NCBI GenBank assembly: GCA_029288365.1
Contig: JARIHI010000003.1
Span: 1 to 64,000, forward strand
Direction: 5' to 3'
Length of the DNA stretch: 64,000 nucleotides
Origin: Candidatus Saccharimonadota bacterium
GTDB lineage: Bacteria; Patescibacteriota; Saccharimonadia; Saccharimonadales; UBA4665
The notes under the pieces are model-generated. The model saw nothing but the letters and a program-made list of their open reading frames with translations, was not told where the DNA came from and searched no databases. The stretch's first letter is position 1, and each line of letters opens with the position of its first letter. Shown piece after piece: positions 16,722 to 26,773 of this stretch. A program made the translations under genes and the position numbers.

Positions 16722-17581
16722 GTGAAATAAAAAATTCGTCAGCACAAAGGCTTGATCAGCGTGTAATCGAATTATTTCCAGAGTGTAGCCGAAGCTTCGC
16801 CACGAAACTCATAGAAATTGGGAAAGTATCAGTAAACGGTAAAGCTGTAGTAAAGTCCGGTTATAAACTAAAGCCCGAAGATAGAGTACATGTAGATTAT
16901 ATTGCTCCGAGCGTCTTACAGACCCCAACTATTGATTTGCCAATTCTTTATGAAGACAACGACTGTGTAGTTATAAGTAAGCCAATAGGAGTTTTAACTC
17001 ACAGCAAAGGAGCGTTTAACTCTGAAGCTACTGTGGCTACGTGGTTGAAATCCAGAGTTACCGATATGAAGGGTGATCGAGCAGGCATTGCGCACCGATT
17101 AGATCGAGCGACGAGCGGAGTAATGATATGTGCCAAGACTCCTGAAGCCTTAGCGTGGCTACAAAAACAGTTTGCCCAGCGTAAAACAAAAAAGGTCTAT
17201 AACGCCCTTGTTGTAGGGCGTATGGAACCAAAAGAAGCAATCATAGATATGCCCATAGGGCGTAATCCTAAAAAACCACAAACTTTCCGAGTGGGCAACA
17301 ACGGCAAGGCGGCAAAAACTCACTACAAGGTATTGCAATCGTCAGGTGAGTATAGTTTGGTCGAACTTCGACCCGAAACAGGTCGCACACATCAACTGAG
17401 AGTTCACTTAAAACAACGCAATCATCCGATTCTAGGAGATATACTATACGGAGGGGAAACAGCCGAACGCTTGTACCTTCATGCAGTATCACTAGAGTTA
17501 ACCTTGCCCAATCGTGAGCGCAAGACATTCACTGTATCTTTGCCGCAGATATTTTATGAAAGACTACACCTCCATGAATAA
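16718..17581 (+). CDS. RluA/RluD-family 23S rRNA pseudouridine synthase
   Basis: 287 aa: an N-terminal S4 domain (SFATKLIEIGKVSVNGK, residues about 27-50) followed by a pseudouridine synthase domain. The catalytic aspartate is in HRLDRATSG near residue 129; GRTHQLRVHL follows in the C-terminal half. The order S4-PsiSynth matches RluD/RluC-like enzymes; which uridine is modified cannot be told. Overlaps trpS by 4 bases. Confidence 0.88.
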   Translation: MSEIKNSSAQRLDQRVIELFPECSRSFATKLIEIGKVSVNGKAVVKSGYKLKPEDRVHVDYIAPSVLQTPTIDLPILYEDNDCVVISKPIGVLTHSKGAFNSEATVATWLKSRVTDMKGDRAGIAHRLDRATSGVMICAKTPEALAWLQKQFAQRKTKKVYNALVVGRMEPKEAIIDMPIGRNPKKPQTFRVGNNGKAAKTHYKVLQSSGEYSLVELRPETGRTHQLRVHLKQRNHPILGDILYGGETAERLYLHAVSLELTLPNRERKTFTVSLPQIFYERLHLHE

Positions 17582-18446
17582 GCTATTGTTACACCCTGTC
17601 ACGAGACAACAGTTAGATAATTTTTTGTTGAAACCTTCGCACACCCTCGCTTTAATAGCTCCAAAAGGCAGTGGGAAAGGTGCTGTCGCCAATGAATTGG
17701 CATCTAGGCTTCTTGAAGTACCCCCAAATAAGCTTACTGCTTATCCGTATTTTCGAAAATATCTCCCAGAAAACCATGCAATTTCTATTGCAGTGGCTCG
17801 AGAAATCATCGGTTTTATAAAGCTCAAAACGGCAGGAAAAAAACCTTTACGACGGGTTGTTATCATTGAAGAAGCCCAGACACTGACCACAGAAGCCCAA
17901 AATGCACTCTTGAAAACCCTCGAAGAACCTCCATCTGACACAGTTATCATAGTAACACTTACAGACACGACGAGTATTTTGCCCACGATACTGTCGCGTT
18001 TACAAACCATTACTCTTCAACAGGTAGAAAAGCAATCCGCGCTAGAGTACTTTGTAGCTAATAACCATGATGTGCAGCAAATTGAAAGATACTTTCTTAT
18101 GAGCGGGGGTTTAGCTGGGCTTACTCATACGCTCTTAGTCCAAAACGAAGATCATGTATTGGTAAGTGCTATTCGGGAAGCAAAACGAATTTTGCAAGCA
18201 GATGGTTTTGAGCGTTTAGTAATGGTTGATAACATTGTGAAGCAAAAAAGTAGTGGTGATATAGTGGCGGCACTTTGCACAGTCAGCCGCTCTGCACTTT
18301 ATAAAGAAGCAAATCGTAAAGAAACTCGGCAATCGGTCTTGTACCGGTGGGCAAAAGTGTTAGAAGTAGCAGAGGAAGCAAAAGGATTGTTAGCTCAAAA
18401 TGCGCAAGCCAAACTTGTATTAACGAACTTGTTTTTACGTATATAA
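17574..18446 (+). CDS. holB: DNA polymerase III delta-prime-like AAA+ ATPase
   Basis: 290 aa with a P-loop (APKGSGKG), a Walker B-like VVIIEEAQ, NALLKTLEEPP and an LSRLQ segment where clamp loaders have the SRC motif. These indicate a clamp-loader subunit that opens the beta clamp with DnaX (45725). No zinc-module cysteines are visible. ATG 17574 overlaps the previous stop by 8 bases; ATG 17556 is an alternative. Confidence 0.75.
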   Translation: MNKLLLHPVTRQQLDNFLLKPSHTLALIAPKGSGKGAVANELASRLLEVPPNKLTAYPYFRKYLPENHAISIAVAREIIGFIKLKTAGKKPLRRVVIIEEAQTLTTEAQNALLKTLEEPPSDTVIIVTLTDTTSILPTILSRLQTITLQQVEKQSALEYFVANNHDVQQIERYFLMSGGLAGLTHTLLVQNEDHVLVSAIREAKRILQADGFERLVMVDNIVKQKSSGDIVAALCTVSRSALYKEANRKETRQSVLYRWAKVLEVAEEAKGLLAQNAQAKLVLTNLFLRI

Positions 18447-18451
18447 GTCAC

Positions 18452-18457
18452 TATACT
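18452..18457 (+). promoter_or_regulatory. -10 box close to the TPR gene start
   Basis: TATACT ends 11 bases before ATG 18469, predicting a leader of about 4-5 bases without a Shine-Dalgarno. Confidence 0.4.
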
Positions 18458-18468
18458 AGATTTTGATT

Positions 18469-19122
18469 ATGTTTGAGCTAGCAGTTGTCGCAGGATTCGG
18501 GGTATTAGCGTATCGAAATCTGAAAATACATGATGATGAGTTTGCTGGCGTCTCCCGTAAAGTAGGTGATCGATTGGGCAAACTGTGGGATATTGCCCAT
18601 CAAGGAATGCGTGAAAATCGCTTTTTACGCGCCGAGAAGGCGCTCCTAACTATTCTGAAGATAGATGAGCGCAATGCCGCCGCTTATAACAGACTCGGTA
18701 TATTATATGCAAAACAAAAAGAATATAGAGATGCTATTGACTGTTTTGAGATTGCCTCAAGTATTGAGTCGACGCCTTCTAGTTTGCATAATCTCGGGCT
18801 TATTTATTACGAAACTGAGAATTATGCGAAAGCAGCTACTGCTTTTGAACAAGCTTTGAAGCTTGAAGAAGACCAGGCTGCTCGACATGTAGCTTACGCA
18901 AAAGTCCAAGAAAAACTTGGTAATGACAAGCTTATGTTTCAACATTTATTACGAGCTGTTGAACTTGAGCCAAACAAAGAAACCTATAAATTACTCCTTG
19001 TAGCCTATCAGGCGCATGGTATGGATGCCGAAGCTGATATGATAGAACAAAAGCTCAAGAAACTTATTGTACCTGCTGGTCGACCAAAACGAATTGCTCG
19101 AGCAAAACGGGTTGTTGTTTAG
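18469..19122 (+). CDS. Membrane-anchored TPR-repeat protein
   Basis: 217 aa. Residues 1-16 form one hydrophobic helix (FELAVVAGFGVLAY), then several TPR repeats (for example AAYNRLGILYAKQKEYRDAI, SLHNLGLIYYETENYAKAA). A basic C-terminus follows. It probably scaffolds protein contacts at the membrane; the partner is unknown. ATG 18469 is preferred to an in-frame TTG at 18463. Ends overlapping the convergent gene by 4 bases. Confidence 0.8.
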   Translation: MFELAVVAGFGVLAYRNLKIHDDEFAGVSRKVGDRLGKLWDIAHQGMRENRFLRAEKALLTILKIDERNAAAYNRLGILYAKQKEYRDAIDCFEIASSIESTPSSLHNLGLIYYETENYAKAATAFEQALKLEEDQAARHVAYAKVQEKLGNDKLMFQHLLRAVELEPNKETYKLLLVAYQAHGMDAEADMIEQKLKKLIVPAGRPKRIARAKRVVV

Positions 19123-19589
19123 CCTTCTACAACTGCCACGTAAAGATTTTCAACTATTTGTCGAAAATGATTTATAGCATCGTCTCCTACACTTTCTTCT
19201 ATTCTGAAACCTGGGAATCCGCTTGTTTCGCTTGTTAGATAATCCAATAACTCTTGAGCGTAATCAGCACGTATACCATGCAAGTTTTGCGTACCTGCTT
19301 TTAGTATTTTCCATGGCAACCAAGGCGCAGGGAAAAGGCAATCTCTAATTGTTTGTTCATTTCCGTGAACTGCCTGGCTACACAAAGCAGCGAGAAATCG
19401 TTTTGCTTTTTGTGGAGTACATCCTGTGCTGTCCGTGTATGCTATTATTTTCTCTACTGTAATCACAGGAACAGGCTGATTGGTGTCAGGATCAGTAAGC
19501 ATATCTGAGAATAGGGGGTTAAGCTCAAAATCTGGCGACAAGCTCTGTTCTTCGGTGCCGTCGCAGGTTTTTACGTGCTCTGTGGTCAT
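19119..19589 (-). CDS. Hypothetical protein (156 aa)
   Basis: A soluble-looking protein with several Cys and Trp residues (FPAPWLPWKIL in the middle) and no motif I recognise. GAGG lies about 7 bases before the ATG on the minus strand. It converges with the TPR gene. Confidence 0.6.
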   Translation of the reverse strand: MTTEHVKTCDGTEEQSLSPDFELNPLFSDMLTDPDTNQPVPVITVEKIIAYTDSTGCTPQKAKRFLAALCSQAVHGNEQTIRDCLFPAPWLPWKILKAGTQNLHGIRADYAQELLDYLTSETSGFPGFRIEESVGDDAINHFRQIVENLYVAVVEG

Positions 19590-19632
19590 GCATTGCCTCT
19601 ATTGAATAGTGGTATCATAACGTATTGCTCTC

Positions 19633-19661
19633 TTGATGAAAAGAGATACATTTGCTACACT
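19633..19661 (+). promoter_or_regulatory. Promoter of the tRNA-Thr/tRNA-Tyr pair
   Basis: TTGATG at 19633-19638, 17-base spacer, TACACT at 19656-19661 preceded by TGC (extended -10). Start near 19668, about 16 bases before the first tRNA. Confidence 0.5.
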
Positions 19662-19683
19662 AACACCTGTATTTATTATTGTT

Positions 19684-19760
19684 GCCACCTTAGCTCAGTT
19701 GGTTAGAGCGGCGGTTTTGTAAACCGTAGGTCCGGGGTTCGAATCCCCGAGGTGGCTCCA
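19684..19760 (+). tRNA. tRNA-Thr (anticodon UGU)
   Basis: Cloverleaf folds with acceptor GCCACCT/AGGTGGC, anticodon stem GCGGT/ACCGT, loop TTTGTAA with anticodon TGT at 19718-19720, and a standard GGTTCGAATCC T-arm. CCA is encoded (19758-19760). Confidence 0.95.
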
Positions 19761-19761
19761 T

Positions 19762-19847
19762 GCAGGGTTAGTGAAGCGGTCAAACACGACAGACTGTAAA
19801 TCTGTTGGCATATGCCTTCGTAGGTTCGAATCCTACACCCTGCACCA
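19762..19847 (+). tRNA. tRNA-Tyr (anticodon GUA)
   Basis: Acceptor GCAGGGT/ACCCTGC, anticodon stem CAGA/TCTG with loop CTGTAAA (anticodon GTA), and the long variable arm of class II tRNAs, which bacterial tRNA-Tyr has. CCA encoded. One base after tRNA-Thr, so probably cotranscribed. Confidence 0.94.
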
Positions 19848-19908
19848 AATCTTTTGAAAAACGGTTCTACTATTTGACATCAACCTTAATTTATAATATT
19901 TTTAATTC

Positions 19909-20130
19909 ATGTCAGAACTATCTGTTCAAAGCAGAGAGCAAGAAGAAATCGACGGTGTTGCGATGGGGTCACTACTTTTATCAAGCGTGGCTGTCGGTGC
20001 AGGGTATGTTGCAGAAGTCTTGCATCAGCCAGCTATAAAGTATGGTTTATGCGCCCTCAGCGCAATTAGCTATGGAGTGGCAATGAAACGCATGTTTCAC
20101 GCTTCAAATAACGAAGCTCACCACTTATAG
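19909..20130 (+). CDS. Small membrane protein (73 aa)
   Basis: Polar N-terminus followed by two hydrophobic stretches (SLLLSSVAVGAGYVAEVL; YGLCALSAISYGVAM). No recognised family. TATAAT at 19892-19897 ends 11 bases before ATG and there is no Shine-Dalgarno. The hairpin at 20133-20161 (TACCAT/ATGGTA) follows the stop. Confidence 0.5.
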   Translation: MSELSVQSREQEEIDGVAMGSLLLSSVAVGAGYVAEVLHQPAIKYGLCALSAISYGVAMKRMFHASNNEAHHL

Positions 20131-20210
20131 ATTACCATTTAGGGCCCATAGCCTCATGGTATACTAAAATAGTTTTATTAGTAGTTAAATATAAACTTAA
20201 ACACACCAGC

Positions 20211-20224
20211 AAGCTTATAAGCTT
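20211..20224. repeat. 14-bp perfect palindrome before tRNA-Thr(GGU)
   Basis: AAGCTTATAAGCTT reads the same on both strands and ends 8 bases before the tRNA. TATAAG inside it could be a -10 box. A protein-binding site is possible; nothing else supports it. Confidence 0.3.
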
Positions 20225-20231
20225 AAGCTAT

Positions 20232-20306
<75 letters not shown>

Positions 20307-20316
20307 TATAGAACAG

Positions 20317-20345
20317 TTGATAAACAGTGGTTAATCTGATAGAAT
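20317..20345 (+). promoter_or_regulatory. Promoter of rpmG, leaderless geometry
   Basis: TTGATA at 20317-20322, 17-base spacer, TAGAAT at 20340-20345. Predicted start near 20352, 3 bases before ATG 20355. Confidence 0.6.
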
Positions 20346-20354
20346 TACATAGTT

Positions 20355-20558
20355 ATGGCAAAAAAAGGCGATAAGCGTAAACTGATTGGACTTGTAAGCG
20401 AAGAATCTGGCGAGCGTATTTACTATACGACAAAAAATACGATGAACACCCCGGACAAACTAAGCCTTCGTAAGTATAGTCCAAAACTACGGAAACACGT
20501 AGTATTCACCGAAACCAAGAAAAACTTGGGACGAAACGAAGTAAAAGGCCGCAAGTAG
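20355..20558 (+). CDS. rpmG: 50S ribosomal protein L33, zinc-free type
   Basis: 67 aa. The core [26 protein letters not shown] aligns with L33. The two CxxC pairs of zinc L33 are replaced by S15/S18 and S42/L45. An N-terminal basic extension and a C-terminal tail lengthen it beyond the usual 50-55. Its promoter predicts a leaderless mRNA; a terminator overlaps its end. Confidence 0.88.
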   Translation: MAKKGDKRKLIGLVSEESGERIYYTTKNTMNTPDKLSLRKYSPKLRKHVVFTETKKNLGRNEVKGRK

Positions 20559-20567
20559 CGGTCTTTT
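20543..20567 (+). terminator. Intrinsic terminator of rpmG
   Basis: AAAAGGCCGC (20543-20552) pairs with GCGGTCTTTT (20558-20567), loop AAGTA, one G-T pair. The 5' arm is within the last rpmG codons. Confidence 0.8.
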
Positions 20568-20607
20568 ATTGTCCGTTTACTATCTCCTGTATAGCCTCTT
20601 TTAATCT

Positions 20608-22554
20608 CTATGTATCTTGTTTTTTTGACACATCGAGTGCTGTATTGATAAATTCAGCATGACTCCAAACAAGTGGCGCAACTGATACTTGCTGACCTGT
20701 AGTAGGATTAACTTGCTCGGATAATATACCACTTTGCAGGGTTTTGCCCAGTGTCCACTCTAAGTAATACTTTGCTTTCTCAGGCCGGCTAGTTCGGACG
20801 TAGTATTGAGCCATCCATAAAGTAGTTACAAACCAGGGATTTCCTAACAACGGTGGGTCTGACTCGAAATAATGATCATTTTCATACCGGGGTGTACCTC
20901 CGGCAGGACATTGGTCAAGCAATATTGATTCTATAGTGTTTACTGTAGCGTCAATGGTAGATTTTGCAAAAATGTTATCATCACCGAACATAATTACACC
21001 GTATAGGCTTGAGATATCAATAACGTTGTCGAAGGCTAGTGAACCATCTTCTTTTAATAAGTAGCCTTTTCGGAATGCTTGCCGTTCCTCATTAAAGAAA
21101 ACCTTTGCGTTACTTGCAATGGATTGAGCAGTCTTTTGCCATCGTACTGCGTCGTCTGGATATTCAAATTTCTCGGCAAAATCAGCTGCAACCAGAAGGG
21201 CTTGATAAACACAAGCCGTAGTATACGTTGATGTCAAAAATTTTTCTTCCCATAAATCATAACTAGCGTGGGGCAAGCCGGTTTGCTCGTCGATAAAACC
21301 AGCCATAAAATCAGCAGCAGGTTGAATGAATGTCGTATAAAGACTAAGTACAAAGGTATCATCAGCAGACGCTGCGTGGTATTCGCCAAGCATATAAAGT
21401 ACCACCGCTGTTTCATCTTCTTGGATAGCAAGTTCTTTACGGTCACCATGTATAAGCGGATGCCAAGTACTTCCAATGGAGCGATCTGGTTGGTATTTGT
21501 GTTTCAGGTAGCCTTCTGGCGTTAGGATGTCCCTGCAAAACTCAAAAAAACTCTTAGCTTCCTCTGTATAGCCAAGTCTGATTAGAGGCCATATGGCGTA
21601 CGCACCATCACGAGGCCATACGTAGCTGTAATAATCCCGTCCGAAGTTATAGATAGACGAATCACACGAAGCTATGATACCCCCACGCTTATCAATATGA
21701 GCTTTTATAACCATTAACGATTTTCGGGCCATGTGTCGGTAATCATCCTCTACTGTTTGCAGGCGACGATCTGCAATGTGGAGCCATTCATACCAGTATT
21801 CACGCGTATCGGACAAACGCTTATCGAGTCCAGCAGCTTTAAATGTTTTGTGAATCTTTTCTGCGCTATATTGAGAATCAGCAGCAATAACCCAATAGTC
21901 AATAGTTTTACTTTTTTTAGCCCCGACACCACAGACAAGGCGAAGGACCGTGTCAACACCTCCATGCTCTACGGCATTATTAGTCAGTTCACCGTCTTCA
22001 GCGTCTCTATAAGTGCCTTCTTTGCCTTCGATGCCATAATTCCCGATAGAAAATTGATCGTATTCCGTGCCGTCGTCTAACTGACCGTATATAAGTAAGC
22101 AGCAACGACCTTTGTAATCTAATATGTAGTTTTCTTCTGGAACATATAGTGCAGTATCAGCACGTCCAGCTCGTGATATTTGGAATACCTGGTGCATGAA
22201 TACCCGAATATCCCGGTAAGATTCGGCTAAGTTATTTACAGTAATTCGCCGGCAAAATGCATTGACCTCACTATCTACAAAATCGTTAAAGTGAAGTGAA
22301 ACTTGGAGGTTATTGTTGTGCATGTCGACAGAGCTTACTAGTGCATTGTTTTCAAAATCAACAGAAACTTCCCAGTCATTACCGCCCACCCAAGAAAAAC
22401 TTCCATCGATCCATACCCCAATTTTATGGTGCACACTTCGAGATGTTGTTAGATTATCAAGACCTACATAGGGGTAGTAAAAATCATGCACTAGACCAAA
22501 CTCATTAAGCCCGACAGTCAACTGACCATTACCAAGCATCACTGGGCGCGCCAT
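20608..22554 (-). CDS. Glycoside hydrolase family 15 (glucoamylase-like)
   Basis: 648 aa. An N-terminal beta-sandwich domain (about 1-250) is followed by the (alpha/alpha)6 catalytic domain. YVWPRDGAYAIWPL near residue 306 carries the conserved WPRD of the active site, and ESDPPLLGNPWFVTTLW lies towards the end. It would release glucose from alpha-1,4/1,6 glucans. No signal peptide, so probably cytoplasmic. GGGAG lies 7-9 bases before ATG. Last gene of the GT4-GH57-GH15 cluster. Confidence 0.88.
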   Translation of the reverse strand: MARPVMLGNGQLTVGLNEFGLVHDFYYPYVGLDNLTTSRSVHHKIGVWIDGSFSWVGGNDWEVSVDFENNALVSSVDMHNNNLQVSLHFNDFVDSEVNAFCRRITVNNLAESYRDIRVFMHQVFQISRAGRADTALYVPEENYILDYKGRCCLLIYGQLDDGTEYDQFSIGNYGIEGKEGTYRDAEDGELTNNAVEHGGVDTVLRLVCGVGAKKSKTIDYWVIAADSQYSAEKIHKTFKAAGLDKRLSDTREYWYEWLHIADRRLQTVEDDYRHMARKSLMVIKAHIDKRGGIIASCDSSIYNFGRDYYSYVWPRDGAYAIWPLIRLGYTEEAKSFFEFCRDILTPEGYLKHKYQPDRSIGSTWHPLIHGDRKELAIQEDETAVVLYMLGEYHAASADDTFVLSLYTTFIQPAADFMAGFIDEQTGLPHASYDLWEEKFLTSTYTTACVYQALLVAADFAEKFEYPDDAVRWQKTAQSIASNAKVFFNEERQAFRKGYLLKEDGSLAFDNVIDISSLYGVIMFGDDNIFAKSTIDATVNTIESILLDQCPAGGTPRYENDHYFESDPPLLGNPWFVTTLWMAQYYVRTSRPEKAKYYLEWTLGKTLQSGILSEQVNPTTGQQVSVAPLVWSHAEFINTALDVSKKQDT

Positions 22555-22651
22555 TAGAAACTCCCTCTGGCTGTAAGATACAAATTACTGCGGCTTGAAT
22601 TCAGGATTAGCCCAGTAAAACATACTCTACTCAACTCGTTAAACCCTAAGC

Positions 22652-23863
22652 TCATATGTGTATACCTTTCTCACTAAGTCGGAACTTTAAGTCATGATAG
22701 GCGTTCATAAACGCAATGAAAGCGTCATAAGGATTTTCGTACGGGCTAAAGTAGGCGTGTATATCGCCATCATTAAACCATTTAGTACACATGTAGTAAA
22801 AATGGTCAGAGGTCTGCAATCGGCGATAATCTTCAATAAGGCTTAGATCATTGGTATCTAAAATTTTCTGATGCATATCATATAAAGCATGAATAGCTTG
22901 TTGCTGCATACCATTACCAAGCCAGGCACTGAGATCACGCTCAGTATCAGCCCAAGTAACGGTGTAAGGCATGTCTACTCGGTCTTTTGCGTCGAAAGTA
23001 TCGATAGTTTCGCTAACTGTCATAAAGGTATTACCCGGTGTCTTTAGCCATTGTTCTGGCAGGTGGTAAAGGAAATTAAAGATGCCCGAATCATCCCATT
23101 GATGCTCTCCAAAGGTCTCATAATCCATAAATAAATTAAAATTGGTGCCTTCGCTTGTTTCATTAAGCCAATGAGTAAATTTATCAGCAGTCAAAGGCCA
23201 TTCCGCCCAGTTTTGATCACCAAAACGAAAGGCTATGTCGTCACTGAGCTTATAATTTTTCATAAGTAAACGGATGTTATCGGTATAAGTAGGTTGGTAT
23301 ACAAAATTTGGACTGCGCCATCCGAGTATCGGATCCCAGCCTTCTGCCAAAATACCTTTATAACCAGCTTTATCTGCCCAATGCGCCAGATCGTTGTTAT
23401 ATGAAAGCTCGGTATTACGAAATACCTGAGGTGTTTGACCGAATACACTCTGTACCTTTTCACGGTGCATGTTCACCTGGGTTTCAAATTCATCACGGTT
23501 ATAGAAAAAGGCTAGACTGTGATGATATGTTTCGCCGACTATCTCAACTCTACCGGTAGCAACGAGATCCTTGAAAGACTGCAAGGCCTCTGGTGACCAC
23601 ATTTCAAGCTGTTCAATCACCGTACCAGTTATAGACAGGCTCAGTCGAAATTCCGGATACTTTTGAAGAAGCTCCAATAAACGAGCGTTGGTGGGTATAT
23701 AAGACTTCTCGGCAACTTTATGCAGAATCCGCTCATTACTAGTACGGTCTTCGTATGGCATGGTAAAAAAATAGTCGTGATTTACACCTGCGTCAAAAAT
23801 GGTGTAGTGTCGTACGCGGAACGGCTGATGAACGTGCAAATACATGACTATTGCTCGGTTCAT
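22652..23863 (-). CDS. Glycoside hydrolase family 57 (alpha-amylase/glucanotransferase)
   Basis: 403 aa with GH57 hallmarks in order: HVHQP near residue 11, VEIVGETYHH, FRNTELSYNN (the region of the catalytic Glu nucleophile) and FMDYETFGEH (the Asp acid/base region). Acts on alpha-glucans as amylase or 4-alpha-glucanotransferase; which cannot be told. Overlaps the upstream glycosyltransferase by 4 bases, so expressed with it. Confidence 0.88.
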   Translation of the reverse strand: MNRAIVMYLHVHQPFRVRHYTIFDAGVNHDYFFTMPYEDRTSNERILHKVAEKSYIPTNARLLELLQKYPEFRLSLSITGTVIEQLEMWSPEALQSFKDLVATGRVEIVGETYHHSLAFFYNRDEFETQVNMHREKVQSVFGQTPQVFRNTELSYNNDLAHWADKAGYKGILAEGWDPILGWRSPNFVYQPTYTDNIRLLMKNYKLSDDIAFRFGDQNWAEWPLTADKFTHWLNETSEGTNFNLFMDYETFGEHQWDDSGIFNFLYHLPEQWLKTPGNTFMTVSETIDTFDAKDRVDMPYTVTWADTERDLSAWLGNGMQQQAIHALYDMHQKILDTNDLSLIEDYRRLQTSDHFYYMCTKWFNDGDIHAYFSPYENPYDAFIAFMNAYHDLKFRLSEKGIHI

Positions 23864-25065
23864 GCTACTGCCTCCATCAGGTGGTTATCGTAGATTGCCT
23901 GTAGCTTGTGTGCTGAGCTGTCCCAGCTTAAACGCGTAAATTCTTGATATGAATTGTTGTGGAGCTCGCGCTGTAAGCTGTCATTTTGAACGACAGCAGT
24001 GATTTTGTTGGCCATCTCGTCAACATCCCAAAAGTCCACTTTAAGACAGTTCATTACGACTTCACTTACACCAGATTGTTTACTGATGATAGCGGGGGTA
24101 CCGTAGCTGATGGCCTCTAGGGGAGTGAGACCAAAAGGCTCAGAAACTGATGGCATAACAAATACGTCACCTATAGCGTAGGCGTCACGCCAGTTTTTGC
24201 CGCGCTGGAAGCCTGTGAAGATAACATTTTTAGAAATACCTAATTTTGCAGCGAGTTCTATAAGTTCAAAATATTGTTCGCCGCTCCCCACAATTAAAAA
24301 AATTGTCTTGGGGGCACGAACGATTACTTCTTTTGCGGCATGTAGCAGATTAGGCAGGTTTTTTTGCATAGTTAAACGACCTATGCTTGTAACGACTCGG
24401 TAACCCTGCTGCTTCATAGCGGTTAAATAATGGTACGCGTTAGTAGGATCAAGCGGTTCCAGGCCTTGACTATCTATACTGTTGTGTACAACGTCTATTT
24501 TACTAGCAGGAATACCGTAATCTTCAATAATACAACGCTTAGTGTGCTCACTAACAGCTATAATCTTATCTGCCATATGAAGTCCTAGGCTTTCTATTTC
24601 TCGCACCAGAGGATTGCCATCGTTTCCTCCGGCCCGATCACGCTCTACAGAATGTACATGCACTATAAGTGGTATATTTGTCAACCTACGTGCCTGCAAG
24701 GCAGCGCGAAATGTAAGCCAATCATGTGCATGAATAACGTCGTAACTGCCATATTTTGCCAAGTGGGTCACGGCGTGCTCGTATAACAACTGTTGTTCAC
24801 TAAGGCTCAAGTATTCTTCGTGACCATCTGCAAAAGTATATTTGTAGCTATCATAGGCGATACCACTCATTTTAATGGCGGTCACCCCTTGTGGGTGAGC
24901 AGCTATTACTTTCATAAAATCGACAGGTTCATCGTGATTGTATGGTAGAACGAACTCTATATCGATATTTTTTTTAGAGAGGGCTTTGCAAAGCTGGTAG
25001 CATGCCACACCCAGCCCACCACTATTATAGGGAGGCAACTCCCAGCCAAGCATCAATACTTTCAT
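23860..25065 (-). CDS. Glycosyltransferase, GT4/GT5-like (glycogen synthase-like)
   Basis: 401 aa from the ATG whose complement is 25063-25065 (MKVLMLGWELPPYNSGGLG); a longer frame to 25131 is less likely. Two Rossmann folds, the Gly-rich N-terminal loop for the sugar nucleotide, and the E-x7-E region EPFGLTPLEAISYGTPAI. With GH57 and GH15 it suggests synthesis and remodelling of a storage glucan. A TATAAT on the minus strand lies about 33 bases upstream of the ATG. Confidence 0.85.
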   Translation of the reverse strand: MKVLMLGWELPPYNSGGLGVACYQLCKALSKKNIDIEFVLPYNHDEPVDFMKVIAAHPQGVTAIKMSGIAYDSYKYTFADGHEEYLSLSEQQLLYEHAVTHLAKYGSYDVIHAHDWLTFRAALQARRLTNIPLIVHVHSVERDRAGGNDGNPLVREIESLGLHMADKIIAVSEHTKRCIIEDYGIPASKIDVVHNSIDSQGLEPLDPTNAYHYLTAMKQQGYRVVTSIGRLTMQKNLPNLLHAAKEVIVRAPKTIFLIVGSGEQYFELIELAAKLGISKNVIFTGFQRGKNWRDAYAIGDVFVMPSVSEPFGLTPLEAISYGTPAIISKQSGVSEVVMNCLKVDFWDVDEMANKITAVVQNDSLQRELHNNSYQEFTRLSWDSSAHKLQAIYDNHLMEAVA

Positions 25066-25191
25066 TAGCCTCTGTTTTCTGCAACTTATGTGTTTGGTGT
25101 GTATTATAAACCGCTTAAGCCTGAAGCACAACCGTTTTCAAGAAGATTTTGAAGAGTTTAAGCATAAATTAATTTTACAGTTATACATGCC

Positions 25192-25842
25192 TTACTGCAT
25201 AAGGCTTATTGCGCGTGAAATCACCAATAAAACGGTAAATACGGACACAAGAGACTGTACGAGCATCATTATTTTTGCCCGATGGGTAACGGGTAAGGTA
25301 TCGGCTGAGGCAAAATTAGTTACATTTGTTGCTGAGAGATACAAATAATCAGTAAAACCTGGTCGCCAATTTTCTGGTGCTATATGTTTATGTATGATTT
25401 GTGGAAAAAGGAAATCTTCTCTCCTAAGAGATTGCAACCTTACATCAGGGCCACCGCCATCCATTTCCCAATACCATAAAGCAAACAGGAAGATATTTGT
25501 TGTGTAAATAGTCATAGCGTTTAAGAAAAGGTTTTCACCGTCTAATGGAGAGCTGCCGGTAATAAGTGCGTTTATTAAAATTATAAGAGAGAAGATATTT
25601 GCTGCCGTGGCTATACCGATAAGTGTTAGTGCTATGCTGCGTCGTATCCGAGAAACACGGTGATATCCATCTGGTGTGAGAACAGTCAGTGCAAGCAGAA
25701 GCACTACTTCTAACAAGATTAGGATTACTTTATTAGCCGGAAAAAAGGAGTGAGCCGTGATAAGCTGAAGGCCAATAATAGTCGCGACGCCTAGCTGTAG
25801 ATGCCATATCGGATCATGGGTGCGGCGGAATATTTTTTTCAT
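25192..25842 (-). CDS. DUF1345-like integral membrane protein
   Basis: 216 aa with about five membrane helices and the segment FTDYLYLSATNVTNFASADTLP, typical of DUF1345 proteins and reminiscent of a pore loop. Function unknown. On the minus strand a TATAAT (25851-25856) ends 8 bases before ATG, with no Shine-Dalgarno. Confidence 0.75.
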   Translation of the reverse strand: MKKIFRRTHDPIWHLQLGVATIIGLQLITAHSFFPANKVILILLEVVLLLALTVLTPDGYHRVSRIRRSIALTLIGIATAANIFSLIILINALITGSSPLDGENLFLNAMTIYTTNIFLFALWYWEMDGGGPDVRLQSLRREDFLFPQIIHKHIAPENWRPGFTDYLYLSATNVTNFASADTLPVTHRAKIMMLVQSLVSVFTVLLVISRAISLMQ

Positions 25843-25921
25843 TGGCTGCTATTATAGCCGAGTTATATAAGAATCAAAAATACTCTTAAAAAGCATAGGC
25901 GTTATACCTTATCTGGTATGC

Positions 25922-25949
25922 TTGACATATAATTTTAGTCCTGTACGAT
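25922..25949 (+). promoter_or_regulatory. Possible promoter of the Rpf-like gene
   Basis: TTGACA at 25922-25927 with TACGAT at 25944-25949 (16-base spacer). Transcription from here would give a leader of about 165 nt. Confidence 0.4.
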
Positions 25950-25955
25950 AAAGGT

Positions 25956-26755
<800 letters not shown>

Positions 26756-26773
26756 ACACTATGTAATATCTGC

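Noticed and set aside
18463-18468. TTG start for the TPR gene (and similar TTGs at 48592 and 27500)
   Set aside because: Each TTG lies only 4-12 bases before an ATG; the TTG at 48592 overlaps the -10 box, and those at 18463 and 27500 fall before the transcription start predicted from their -10 boxes. The ATG fits the homologues and promoter geometry better.
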